A program made the translations under genes and the position numbers. Below, piece after piece: positions 1-8,668 of a stretch of 33,673 nucleotides of DNA (its first letter is position 1; each line of letters begins with the position of its first letter). Below the pieces are notes generated by a model. That model saw only the letters and a program-made list of their open reading frames with translations. It did no database searches and was not told the DNA's origin. Source of the stretch: Planctomycetia bacterium (GTDB lineage: Bacteria > Planctomycetota > Planctomycetia > Pirellulales > UBA1268); the NCBI GenBank assembly GCA_009919445.1, contig RGBY01000003.1:1-33673 (forward strand), in the 5' to 3' direction.

Positions 1-303
1 CTGAGCCGGCTCGTCTGCTGGTGGACGCATTGGGTCCTCCGCGTGCCTGCCTTCGATAGTTCAAGCGGCTTCCGGGTGATTCGGCTGAGCTTCCTTGATG
101 TTCTGCAGGATCCCACTGAGGGCTATGCGATTCAGGAGCAGATGCTTTGGCAAATCCATCGGGCCGGCGGCCGGATTCGTGAGGTGCCCATTACCTTCAC
201 TCAGCGACAACGAGGACTCAGCAAGGTGGACTGGTGGCAGATGGTGCTGGGGGCTTCCGATCTGGTGCGGCTGGGCTGGGCAACCTGGTTTCAAAGAAAG
301 TGA
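1..303 (+). CDS. polyprenol-phosphate mannose synthase-like glycosyltransferase, C-terminal fragment
   Basis: The gene enters from the left edge in frame 1 and stops at 301-303, leaving about 100 codons. The visible part has the D-S-S-S-G-F-R box (about residues 20-26 of the fragment), which resembles the D-x-T-S-G-F-R box of family 2 dolichol/polyprenol-phosphate mannosyltransferases. It is followed by GYAIQEQMLW and then REVPITF with an RQRGLSK element, the usual end of the catalytic domain. Such enzymes move mannose from GDP-mannose to a polyprenyl phosphate at the inner membrane, supplying sugar for envelope glycans or protein glycosylation. No membrane segments follow the catalytic domain, so it is the soluble or peripheral form. 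The phosphofructokinase starts just after the stop, which suggests co-transcription. The N-terminal DxD region lies outside the window, so the exact sugar is inferred. Confidence 0.75.
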   Translation: MSRLVCWWTHWVLRVPAFDSSSGFRVIRLSFLDVLQDPTEGYAIQEQMLWQIHRAGGRIREVPITFTQRQRGLSKVDWWQMVLGASDLVRLGWATWFQRK

Positions 304-311
304 GGCTGGCG

Positions 312-1409
312 ATGGCAGGCCATAAACCAAGTATTGGCATTCTGACCAGTGGTGGAGATTGCCCAGGGCTCAATGCTGTTATCCGTGCGGCCGTGATTTC
401 ATCAGATCGGCTTGGCTACGACTGCGTCGGTTTTCTGCGTGGCTATGAGGGGCTGGTTGATCCGGTTGACTACATGCCGCTGACGCAAGGCAATACCAGC
501 GGCATCCTCACTCTCGGCGGCACGATTCTGGGCTCAACAAATCGGGGCCGGTTTTCAGCCACAGTGGGTGAAGATCAGCGGATTGCCATCGACCCCAAGC
601 TTCTGGAAGGTGTTTCCCGGACCATTCGGCAGCTTGGCATCTGCGGGCTCATCTGCATCGGGGGGGATGGCTCACTGGCAATTGCCGAGCAGTTTCATCG
701 CCATGGCATTCCGGTGGTCGGTGTGCCCAAGACCATCGACAATGATCTGGGAGCCACAGCGTTCACCTTTGGGTTTGACTCTGCCGTGTCGACTGCCACC
801 GATGCGCTTGATCGGCTCCGCACCACGGCAGCCAGCCACCAGCGAATCATGGTGTTGGAAGTGATGGGTCGCCATGCCGGATGGATTGCCCTGCATGCCG
901 GTATCGCAGGTGGTGCCGACGTCATTCTGCTGCCTGAGATTGGCTGGAGTTTTGATCATGTCTGCCGCAAGATTGCCGACCGTGAGGCCGCTGGCCGGCG
1001 GCATGCCTTGGTGGTTGTGGCGGAAGGGGCCAGCCTGCCCAGCGGCGACCTTGTGTGCGTGACGGCAACTGGTGCGAGTGAACAGGTCAAACTCGGCGGG
1101 ATTGGCCAGGTCGTTGCGGCTGAACTTGCCCGGCGGCTTGACCGCCAGACCCGAACGGTTGTGTTGGGCCATCTGCAGCGGGGCGGGAATCCAACCACGT
1201 TCGATCGGGTGCTGGCCACGGAATTCGGCGTTCTCGCGGTTCAGTTGATTCATGAAGGCCGGTTCGGTGAGATGGTATGCTTCAGGCCACCTGAGATCGA
1301 AAGCGTGCCGATTGCCGAGGCGATTCAGACGCTGTCACGGGTGAACCCCGGGGGGGCTGCCATTCGGGCTGCCCGCGGACTGGGGATTTGTTTTGGGGAT
1401 CGCGGCTGA
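312..1409 (+). CDS. pfkA: 6-phosphofructokinase (ATP- or PPi-dependent)
   Basis: A 365-residue phosphofructokinase that phosphorylates fructose 6-phosphate in glycolysis. The ATG at 312 is preceded by GAGG with a 6-nt spacer. A GTG at 300, overlapping the previous stop as GTGA, is the alternative. Visible motifs are ILTSGGDCPGLN near residue 10, GGDGS at 117-121, PKTIDND at 139-145 with the catalytic Asp, MGRHAGW for substrate binding, and GHLQRGG near the C-terminus. The residue matching E. coli Gly104 is Gly (GGDGS), the ATP-type state. The one matching Gly124 is Lys (PKTIDND), the state usual in PPi-dependent enzymes. The phosphate donor is therefore uncertain, with ATP somewhat favoured by the Gly104 rule. 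The length is nearer to actinobacterial and PPi-type enzymes than to the 320-residue E. coli PfkA. Confidence 0.93.
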   Translation: MAGHKPSIGILTSGGDCPGLNAVIRAAVISSDRLGYDCVGFLRGYEGLVDPVDYMPLTQGNTSGILTLGGTILGSTNRGRFSATVGEDQRIAIDPKLLEGVSRTIRQLGICGLICIGGDGSLAIAEQFHRHGIPVVGVPKTIDNDLGATAFTFGFDSAVSTATDALDRLRTTAASHQRIMVLEVMGRHAGWIALHAGIAGGADVILLPEIGWSFDHVCRKIADREAAGRRHALVVVAEGASLPSGDLVCVTATGASEQVKLGGIGQVVAAELARRLDRQTRTVVLGHLQRGGNPTTFDRVLATEFGVLAVQLIHEGRFGEMVCFRPPEIESVPIAEAIQTLSRVNPGGAAIRAARGLGICFGDRG

Positions 1410-1480
1410 TTTGCCTGACGGGCGTCGGGTGATGAATGCCACCATGGAATAGCGAAGCGAAAACGCAAGGAGTAATTGAG

Positions 1481-3445
1481 ATGGCGGCAGCGGACAAACC
1501 AGCCGGACGCGTGGCGAGTGTCATGCAGGAGACTCGTTCCTTTCCTCCCCCGGCAGCCTTTTCGGAAAAGTCTCGAATCGGTTCGATGGAGGCTTACCAA
1601 GAGCTCTACGCTGCTGCTGCCAATGACCCAATTGCCTTCTGGGGTGAACGGGCCTCCGCGCTGCCATGGCTGAAGCCGTATGACGAGGTGCTGCGGTGGA
1701 ATCCGCCTCATGCCGAGTGGTTTGCCGGTGGGCAGACCAATGCCTCGGCCGCCTGCGTCGATCAGCATGTTGCAGCCGGGCTCGGCGAGAAGACAGCCAT
1801 GGTCTGGGTTGGTGAACCAACCGGTGAACGGCGAACCCTCACCTTCCGTGAACTTCAGGCTGAGGTGAGCCGGGCAGCCGCCGGGCTTGCAAAGCTTGGT
1901 GTGAAGCAGGGAGATGTAGTTTCGATCTATATGCCGATGACCCCCGAACTGGTCATCGCGATGCTTGCGTGTGCCCGGATTGGAGCCGTTCACTCGGTGA
2001 TCTTTGGAGGGTTCTCCAGCGAAGCAATCGCTGAGCGGAACAACGATGCCCAGGCGGTGGCAGTCATTACTGCTGATGGCGGCTGGCGACGGGGAAGCAT
2101 GCTGCCGCTGAAAGCCAATGTTGATGAAGCCCTGGAGAAGTCACCGAGCGTCAAGCATGTGGTGGTGCTCAAGCGGACCGGGCAAGACGTCACCATGGTC
2201 GAGGGGCGAGATGTCTGGTGGCATGACATGACGGCCGGCATGCCAGACGATTTTCCGCCAGTTCCTATGGACTCAGAGTCTCCGCTTTTCATTCTCTACA
2301 CCAGTGGTTCCACGGGAAAGCCAAAGGGAATCAAGCACACCACCGCCGGCTACATGCTCTGGGCGAAGACGACCGCAGAATGGGTTTTTGATCTGCGGGA
2401 CGACGATCTCTTCTGGTGTACGGCTGACTGTGGCTGGATCACTGGGCACAGTTACGTTACCTATGGCCCTCTGGCTGCCGGGGTGGGCATTCTTATCTAT
2501 GAAGGCGCACCCGATGCGCCGCATCAGGGACGGTTCTGGGAAATTATTGAAGAAGAGAAGCCAACCATTTTCTACACAGCACCGACCGCAATTCGGGCTT
2601 TCATGAAGTGGGGGCCAGAACACATTGATGGCCGTGATCTCTCAAGCCTGCGGCTGCTGGGCACGGTGGGCGAGGGCATTAATCCTGAGGCCTGGATGTG
2701 GTACCACGAAACGATTGGTGGCCAGCGTTGCCCCATCGTTGATACCTGGTGGCAGACTGAAACGGGCGGCATCATGATGAGCCCATTGCCGGGCTGTACG
2801 CCGACCAAGCCAGGAAGTTGCACGCTGCCCTTGCCAGGTGTCTGCCCAGAGATTGTTGATGCAGAGGGAACACCGGTTGAGCAGGGTGAAGGCGGCTGGC
2901 TGGTGATGACCAAGCCCTGGCCTGGCATGTTGCGGGGCATCTGGGGCGACGAGGAACGATTCGTTGAAACCTATTGGTCACGGGTGCCGGGGAAGTATCT
3001 GGCTGGAGACAATGCTCGCCAGGATGACGACGGCTATTACTGGATCATGGGCCGAATCGACGACGTGCTCAACGTGGCAGGTCATAGGCTCTCGACAATT
3101 GAGATTGAAAGCGCCCTGGTGAGTCACCCGACGGTTGCCGAAGCGGCTGCCGTCGGTCGGCCACACGACGTCAAGGGCGAGGCCGTGGCCGTCTTTGTGA
3201 CGCTTCGGTCAGGGGAGCCGGACGACGCCCTCCGGAAAGAGCTGCGACAGCATGTCCGGCACCAGATTGGTGCCATTGCCTCACCGGATGACATTCACTT
3301 CACCGCATCGCTCCCCAAAACCCGGAGTGGCAAAATCATGCGGCGGCTCCTGCGTGACATTGCCGCTGGCCGTGAAACGGTGGGTGACACGACCACGCTT
3401 GAAGATTACACGGTGCTCGCAAAACTACGGGGCAACGACGACTAA
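1481..3445 (+). CDS. acsA: acetyl-CoA synthetase (AMP-forming)
   Basis: A 654-residue cytosolic enzyme converting acetate, ATP and CoA to acetyl-CoA, close to the 652 residues of E. coli Acs. The start is set by AAGGAG at 1467-1472, 8 nt before ATG 1481; the frame is open further upstream but has no such signal. The adenylation P-loop YTSGSTGKPKG lies near residues 273-283, and the acetate/adenylate-binding TWWQTETGG follows in the middle of the chain. The C-terminal domain has GRIDDVLNVAGHR, and the catalytic, acetylatable lysine is K618 in PKTRSGK. No acetyltransferase or deacetylase gene is beside it, so lysine acetylation control cannot be read from context. The gene stands alone between the phosphofructokinase and a hairpin that begins one base past its stop codon. 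Confidence 0.97.
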   Translation: MAAADKPAGRVASVMQETRSFPPPAAFSEKSRIGSMEAYQELYAAAANDPIAFWGERASALPWLKPYDEVLRWNPPHAEWFAGGQTNASAACVDQHVAAGLGEKTAMVWVGEPTGERRTLTFRELQAEVSRAAAGLAKLGVKQGDVVSIYMPMTPELVIAMLACARIGAVHSVIFGGFSSEAIAERNNDAQAVAVITADGGWRRGSMLPLKANVDEALEKSPSVKHVVVLKRTGQDVTMVEGRDVWWHDMTAGMPDDFPPVPMDSESPLFILYTSGSTGKPKGIKHTTAGYMLWAKTTAEWVFDLRDDDLFWCTADCGWITGHSYVTYGPLAAGVGILIYEGAPDAPHQGRFWEIIEEEKPTIFYTAPTAIRAFMKWGPEHIDGRDLSSLRLLGTVGEGINPEAWMWYHETIGGQRCPIVDTWWQTETGGIMMSPLPGCTPTKPGSCTLPLPGVCPEIVDAEGTPVEQGEGGWLVMTKPWPGMLRGIWGDEERFVETYWSRVPGKYLAGDNARQDDDGYYWIMGRIDDVLNVAGHRLSTIEIESALVSHPTVAEAAAVGRPHDVKGEAVAVFVTLRSGEPDDALRKELRQHVRHQIGAIASPDDIHFTASLPKTRSGKIMRRLLRDIAAGRETVGDTTTLEDYTVLAKLRGNDD

Positions 3446-3467
3446 AAGCCCCTGGAATGAGGGGCTT
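3446..3467 (+). terminator. hairpin after acsA, candidate terminator
   Basis: Directly after the acsA stop codon, AAGCCCCT (3446-3453) and AGGGGCTT (3460-3467) form a perfect 8-bp stem with a 6-nt loop. There is no U-tract beyond the TT that closes the stem, so it may be a weak intrinsic terminator or an mRNA 3'-end stabiliser. Confidence 0.5.
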
Positions 3468-3559
3468 GGCGGGACGGCATGCAGTAACAGAGGGGCTTCG
3501 ATCGACATAGTATTGTAGGTCGTTCGTTTCCCTTCCGCTGCCGTCGTGTCATTCCCCTC

Positions 3560-6037
3560 ATGTCACCATTTTCCCTTAAAAGGCTTTGGTCTGTCTGGCG
3601 GCAGCGTCGTCGTGGGTTGGGTCGTGGGTGCTGGTTGCTGCTGGGCGTCCTCGGCGCCAGCCTGCCAGCCACTGGCCATGCAGCTGGGAACCAATTCCCT
3701 GCCTCTGCTGGTGCCTTGCTTCAGTCGGCATGCATCGACTGCCATCAGGGTGAAGATGCAGAGGCAGGCCTTGACCTTGAGACGTTCATGGCCAATGCGG
3801 TGGCGGATGTTGGTGTAGCCCAGGATGACACCTGGACGCGAATCATTGATCGTGTTGCCGCCGGTGAGATGCCACCAGCCGACGCGGAACAGCCCACACT
3901 TCAAGAACGACAACTGTTTGTGACGCGAGCCGGCGACTGGTTGCGAGACCTGCAGCGGTCACGGGATGCCGCGATTGGTCGTGTTCGTGGTCGTCGACTC
4001 AACCGCCAGCAGGTTGAACGGTCACTGCATGAATTGCTAGGCATTGATATTCCACTGGCCGACAAGCTTCCCGATGAAGGACGGCCGCGGGGCTTTACGA
4101 CAGTTGCTGAGCGGCAGGCAGTCTCTCATCACCATCTCTCGCGCCATCTGACAGTAGTTGATCTGGCGCTCGATGAGGCCTTTGGGCGAGCCCTTGGAAC
4201 GGCTGAACCGCTCAGCCGTGAGTTTGATGCACAGGGACTTGTACGGAAAAATCCCAGGCGGCGGTGCCGGGAGCCTGAACTCCGCGAGGGTGAAGCGGTC
4301 GTCTGGTCATGTTCTATGCCCTACTACGGTCGTCTGCCGGCCACGACAGCACCAGCGGATGGCTGGTATGCGTTCCGACTGAAGGCACATGGCATCAAGC
4401 TGCCCGAGTCTGGTGGTGTCTGGACCGCCATTCATGCCGGGCCTTGCGTCTCAACTGCACCGCTGCTCGAGCCAGTCACCTGCTTCGAAGCGGGTGAGCA
4501 GCCTCGCACGATTGAGTTCACCACCTGGTTGCCCAAAGGACACATGCTGGAGGTCAGACCTCAGGATGCCACCATCAAACGGGCACGGTTTGCCGGTGGT
4601 CAGGTCGGTGCAGGCGAGGGAGAGCCACAGGATGTGCCTGGCGTTGCCATCAATCAGCTTGAGATGAGGCAGGTCTACCGGTTTTCAGTCGAAGAACTGA
4701 GGCAGCGGCTATTCGGTGATCTGAAGTATGAGAAGGCGAAGCGAACGGGTCTGCTGAAGCCAGTTGTCACCAAGCCGCTTGTGAAAATAGAGGGCCTGCT
4801 CAGTGCGTTTGCATGTCAGGCTTTTCGGCATCCGGTGTCACCAGAGGAACTCACTGGATATGTCGAACTTGCCAGAGACGTGCATGGCCAGACACGATCA
4901 TTCACCGAGGCTGTTCGGGCGGGCTATCGAGCGATTCTCTGTAGTCCGGAGTTTCTTTACTTTCGTGAAATGCCAGGTCAGCTCGATGGCTATGCCCTCG
5001 CCACGCGACTGAGTTATTTCGTCACGGGAGGGCCACCCGATGACGATCTTCTGGAGGCGGCCCGCAGTGGACGGCTGGACGAGGCTGCTGAGGTCCGCCG
5101 GCAGCTGCAGCGGTTGCTCGAGCAGGGAGAGGTTGACCAGGTCGGTGTACCGGCAGCCGAACGGCAGTTTGTTGAGGATTTTGCCGCAGAGTGGCTCGAT
5201 CTTGATCAGATCGACTTCACGGTACCTGATCGGCGGATGTACTGGACGTTTGACCCGATCGTTCAGATGAACATGCTTGCGGAAACCCATGCCTTTCTTG
5301 CTCATCTGTTGCACCATGATCGACCAGTTACGGAGTTGATTGCGGCTGACTATACGTTTGGCACAAGTCGGCTGGCGAGGTTTTATGGGGCTGATAATGT
5401 GCAGGGCGAGCAGCTGCGGCAGCTGGTGTTGCCAGCCAATACCCATCGGGGCGGCTTGCTCACCCAGGGTGCGATTCTCAAGGTGACGGCTAATGGCACG
5501 ACGACGTCCCCTGTGGTGCGTGGGGCCTGGGTCGCCGAACGCCTGCTCGGCATTCATATTCCTCCTCCACCGGCAGGAATTCCTGCCATTGAGCCTGATA
5601 TCCGTGGGGCTACGACCATTCGTGAGCAACTGGCCAAGCATCGCGACGACCCCGCCTGCGCCAGTTGCCACCGCCAGATGGATCCATACGGCTTTGCCCT
5701 CGAGACATTTGACCCAGCGGGACAATGGCGAACGCACTACCGGTCAGTCGGCCAGAAAAAAAACGGCACGAGACTGGCAATTGACTCATCAGGTGAACTG
5801 CCCGACGGCAGTGTGTTTGCCAGCATTGATGAATTGAAACAGGAACTGGCCCGGGATCCGCAGGCAATCGCTCGCGGGGTGGCGGGCAATCTGCTGGTCT
5901 GGGGAACGGGTGCCAAGCTGAGCATTCGAGACCGTCAGGCGGTCCACAAGATTGTCGAGGCAGCAGGCAAGAAGGGGTACGGCTTTCGGGCAATACTTGA
6001 GGAAGTGGTTGTGAGCCCGGTCTTTCGTTCCAAATGA
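3560..6037 (+). CDS. exported planctomycete cytochrome-c-like protein (DUF1587/1595/1592/1588/1585)
   Basis: An 825-residue protein of the large planctomycete-type family that combines a PSD1-like c-haem domain with DUF domains. A basic N-terminus and a hydrophobic stretch at about residues 24-42 form a signal peptide. C58-x-x-C61-H62 is the first haem-binding motif. A DUF1587-like segment follows at about 147-210, DUF1595-like at 410-470, DUF1592-like at 475-610, DUF1588-like at 630-735 and DUF1585-like at 742-822. A second CxxCH sits at 700-704 inside the DUF1588 part. The protein should act outside the cytoplasmic membrane with covalently bound haem; the substrate is unknown for the family. 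The DUF1552 partner lies immediately downstream, the usual arrangement. No clear Shine-Dalgarno precedes ATG 3560, so the start rests on the signal peptide. Family identity is firm; function is not assigned. Confidence 0.88.
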   Translation: MSPFSLKRLWSVWRQRRRGLGRGCWLLLGVLGASLPATGHAAGNQFPASAGALLQSACIDCHQGEDAEAGLDLETFMANAVADVGVAQDDTWTRIIDRVAAGEMPPADAEQPTLQERQLFVTRAGDWLRDLQRSRDAAIGRVRGRRLNRQQVERSLHELLGIDIPLADKLPDEGRPRGFTTVAERQAVSHHHLSRHLTVVDLALDEAFGRALGTAEPLSREFDAQGLVRKNPRRRCREPELREGEAVVWSCSMPYYGRLPATTAPADGWYAFRLKAHGIKLPESGGVWTAIHAGPCVSTAPLLEPVTCFEAGEQPRTIEFTTWLPKGHMLEVRPQDATIKRARFAGGQVGAGEGEPQDVPGVAINQLEMRQVYRFSVEELRQRLFGDLKYEKAKRTGLLKPVVTKPLVKIEGLLSAFACQAFRHPVSPEELTGYVELARDVHGQTRSFTEAVRAGYRAILCSPEFLYFREMPGQLDGYALATRLSYFVTGGPPDDDLLEAARSGRLDEAAEVRRQLQRLLEQGEVDQVGVPAAERQFVEDFAAEWLDLDQIDFTVPDRRMYWTFDPIVQMNMLAETHAFLAHLLHHDRPVTELIAADYTFGTSRLARFYGADNVQGEQLRQLVLPANTHRGGLLTQGAILKVTANGTTTSPVVRGAWVAERLLGIHIPPPPAGIPAIEPDIRGATTIREQLAKHRDDPACASCHRQMDPYGFALETFDPAGQWRTHYRSVGQKKNGTRLAIDSSGELPDGSVFASIDELKQELARDPQAIARGVAGNLLVWGTGAKLSIRDRQAVHKIVEAAGKKGYGFRAILEEVVVSPVFRSK

Positions 6038-6102
6038 ACGGTGGCCTGAGAGATGGCCCAAAGGTGATGGCGAGAAGAGCTCATCGAGTCGACAGAAAAC
6101 TC

Positions 6103-6132
6103 AGCGGAACTGGTCCCAGCGGAACTGGCCTT
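6103..6132 (+). repeat. two-copy tandem repeat in the DUF1592-DUF1552 spacer
   Basis: AGCGGAACTGG is repeated with a 15-bp period (6103-6117 and 6118-6132) between the two paired genes. No function is evident. It may be local slippage in a non-coding spacer or a small regulatory site. Confidence 0.45.
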
Positions 6133-6182
6133 AGAAAAATCGATTTGCCGTTATGACGCTTCAAGAAACACAGGGGATTCGC

Positions 6183-7478
6183 ATGCCGGTTGCCTTCAAC
6201 ATTGATGTGAAACGATCGCTTAATCGCCGCACGCTTCTCCGCGGAGCGGGAGTGTCGCTGGCAATGCCCTGGCTGTCGGCAATGCGGCCAGCTTTCGGAG
6301 GGGGCCGTGTTGAATCGCCGCGGCGATTTGTGGCGATGACCCTGGGCCTGGGGCTCCTTGCTGACAACCTCAACCCGGCAACTGCTGGTCGAGAGTATCA
6401 GGCATCTCCCTACCTTGCTGGCCTGAACGATCTTCGCAACTCCTTCACGGTTGTCTCGGGTGCATCTCACCCCCGGGTCAGTGGTGGCCATCAGGCCGAG
6501 GCAAGCCTGCTGACGGCGGCCCCGATGACATTTGGATCGCCGAGTCGGAATTCGATTTCACTCGATCAGTTACTGGCAAAAAACCTCGGGCATGAAACTC
6601 GTTTCCCGTCGCTTGTCCTGGCACTTTCAGGGAGCAACAGTCCGGCCTACACCGAAAACGGGTCGATGATTCCGGCTGAGTCATCTCCTGCACGGCTGTT
6701 TACGCGGCTCTTCGTGGCCGATTCGCCTGCTGAGCAGAAACAGCAGATGGCCCGGGCGCAGCAGGGTAGAAGCATCATGGATGTCGTTGCCGAAGACACG
6801 CGGTCTCTGGAGCGTCGGCTGGGCCGTGGCGACCGCGATCGGCTTGATGCCTATTTCACCAGCGTCCGTGATCTGGAAAAGCGGCTGGAACAGGAAGAGG
6901 CCTGGGCCCATCGTCCAAAACCCAAGGTGACTGAGCCCAAGCCGATTGATATTGGAAACGGGAATGACTTCGTTGCCCGGCAGCGACTGATGAGCGACAT
7001 GATCAGGCTGGCTCTTCAGACCGACTCATCTCGATTTATCACCTGCCATTTCGGAGGGAGTGGTGGGGTGGTGCCACTGGAAGGGGTAGACGAGGGGTAT
7101 CACACGCTCAGCCATCACGGCCGTGACGACGAAAAGCTGGCACAGCTGGCGATTGTTGAAAAAGCGATCATCAATGCCTGGGGTGATTTCCTGCGGACGC
7201 TCCAGGCAGTGGAGGAAGATGGCGGCACCCTTCTGGATCAGACCAGCGTGCTGTTGACGAGCAATCTTGGAAACGCCTCCAGTCACGATAATCGCAACAT
7301 GCCGGTGCTCTTGGCAGGAGGTGGCTTCCGGCATGGTCAGCACCTGGCCTTCGACAGGAAGCAGAACCACCCGCTGCCCAACCTCTACCTGTCGGTTCTC
7401 CAACAAACAGGACTTCAGGTCGACCACTTTGCGACCTCAACCGGAACGATGCCGGGGCTTGAGCCAACCCGGCCCTAA
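6183..7478 (+). CDS. DUF1552 (HxxSHH family) Tat-exported protein
   Basis: A 431-residue member of the planctomycete DUF1552 family. ATG 6183 is preceded by AGGGGA about 6 nt upstream, whereas the in-frame ATG at 6153 has no such signal. The N-terminus carries a twin-arginine-type signal (N-R15-R16-T-L-L-R) followed by a short hydrophobic segment, so export of the folded protein by Tat is likely. The family's naming motif H-T-L-S-H-H is present at residues 307-312. The family resembles secreted alkaline-phosphatase/sulfatase-like proteins, but no reaction has been established, and none is assigned here. It follows the DUF1592 gene by 145 bases and probably shares its transcript and compartment. 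Its last 42 bases overlap the end of the convergent Gfo/Idh gene. Confidence 0.86.
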   Translation: MPVAFNIDVKRSLNRRTLLRGAGVSLAMPWLSAMRPAFGGGRVESPRRFVAMTLGLGLLADNLNPATAGREYQASPYLAGLNDLRNSFTVVSGASHPRVSGGHQAEASLLTAAPMTFGSPSRNSISLDQLLAKNLGHETRFPSLVLALSGSNSPAYTENGSMIPAESSPARLFTRLFVADSPAEQKQQMARAQQGRSIMDVVAEDTRSLERRLGRGDRDRLDAYFTSVRDLEKRLEQEEAWAHRPKPKVTEPKPIDIGNGNDFVARQRLMSDMIRLALQTDSSRFITCHFGGSGGVVPLEGVDEGYHTLSHHGRDDEKLAQLAIVEKAIINAWGDFLRTLQAVEEDGGTLLDQTSVLLTSNLGNASSHDNRNMPVLLAGGGFRHGQHLAFDRKQNHPLPNLYLSVLQQTGLQVDHFATSTGTMPGLEPTRP

Positions 7479-8660
7479 GAAGTGGATCGGGAGTGCCGTG
7501 CCGTCTCGCAGGGCGGATTGATGAGCGACGACACCAGCCGCAGTCATCGCCAGGGCATGTCCGATATGAATCGCCGGTGGACGGTCGGTAAGAATTGCTG
7601 TGACAAATTCATCAGTCAGTGGGCCATGCGAGTGCCCGTGATCAGTTGGCCAGTCAATGCCCGGTGGGAGGGCTGGCGGTGACAGATCGGGGAGGTCTGC
7701 CGGGCTCATCGTTCCGCTGTAGTGGCCGTTTCCATAACTACCAAGCCGGCCCGTCGCCCTACCTGTCTCACTGAATGGTCGCCGACTGCTGCTGTCTTGA
7801 ATCACGCGGCAGAGTGCGTTGTCTGTGGTTTGGAAAAGAGCACACTCGCCCGAGAATGGATTTCCGTAGGGATTGGCGTCCGGCTGTTGGTAGGGCAGAT
7901 GCCCGGGCAACCCCCTTGCCGATGCCGTAAGGAAGTGCCCGCCCGAGACACCCGTGTGAAATGCTGTTGCGTGCGTCGGATACCAAAGCGGTGGAAACCC
8001 ACGTCGCCAGTCTTGAAAAGACGGTGTCGGCGTCTTCGAGGCATGATAATGGAAGTACTCTCCCTCCGTGTACCGAAGCGGGCCGAGGGCGTTGGCACGA
8101 TAGAGGGCCCGCATGGCGCAGCACTCCGGGCGAAACCAGCTCGTTTCGAACATCATGTAGGTTCGGCCAGTTTCGCGCACAGTCTCAAAGAGCTCGTGCG
8201 CATCATCAAGATTCCCAAAGAATGCCGGCACGGCCGTTCCGACATGCTTGCCATGCTTCATTGCCAAGAGGGCATGCCGAGCATGACTAGGGGCATCGGT
8301 GGCGATGAATACTGCCTCAATAGAATCATCTTGAACCATGTCCTCGATTGACTCATAGGTCTGGCTGCAGCGGACGGCCTGCGCGAGGTCGGCACAGCGA
8401 TCAGGAAAGAGGTCGGTGACTGCTGCGACCTCGATATTCGGGTGTGATTCAAAGCGGAAGGTTGTACCGAAGCGACAATGGCCGTTGCCGGCGATGCCAA
8501 GGCGAATGCGGCGATCAGAAGAGGGCTTCCAGACCCGTGGTTGCTGCCGCTCAGCTTGAGAAATGATGGGTTCAGCGGCGCGGGTCTGACTGGGAAACAA
8601 GGCGGCGGCCGGAACTGCGGCGGCTGCAAGTGTTACGTGTCGGCGTGAATAGGTCGGCAT
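7437..8660 (-). CDS. Tat-exported Gfo/Idh/MocA-family protein, paralog A
   Basis: A 407-residue NAD(P)-dependent oxidoreductase-family protein. S-R6-R7-H and an Ala-rich stretch to about residue 29 form a Tat-like signal, so it should act outside the cytoplasm. The Rossmann core starts at RIRLGIAGNG (51-60), followed by EAVFIATDAPSHA. Where most family members have E-K-P, with the catalytic lysine, this protein has A-V-P-A (143-146). The PTHATAF region may carry the active-site histidine. It follows the related paralog B by only 8 bases and both sit downstream of a GntR-type regulator, so one operon is likely. Compared with paralog B the C-terminus is longer by about ten residues, and the tail is read antisense to the end of the DUF1552 gene. 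The substrate is unknown; a sugar or inositol derivative is usual for the family. Activity is uncertain without the EKP lysine. Confidence 0.85.
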   Translation of the reverse strand: MPTYSRRHVTLAAAAVPAAALFPSQTRAAEPIISQAERQQPRVWKPSSDRRIRLGIAGNGHCRFGTTFRFESHPNIEVAAVTDLFPDRCADLAQAVRCSQTYESIEDMVQDDSIEAVFIATDAPSHARHALLAMKHGKHVGTAVPAFFGNLDDAHELFETVRETGRTYMMFETSWFRPECCAMRALYRANALGPLRYTEGEYFHYHASKTPTPSFQDWRRGFPPLWYPTHATAFHTGVSGGHFLTASARGLPGHLPYQQPDANPYGNPFSGECALFQTTDNALCRVIQDSSSRRPFSETGRATGRLGSYGNGHYSGTMSPADLPDLSPPALPPGIDWPTDHGHSHGPLTDEFVTAILTDRPPAIHIGHALAMTAAGVVAHQSALRDGTALPIHFLGPGWLKPRHRSG

Positions 8661-8668
8661 AGGGGATG

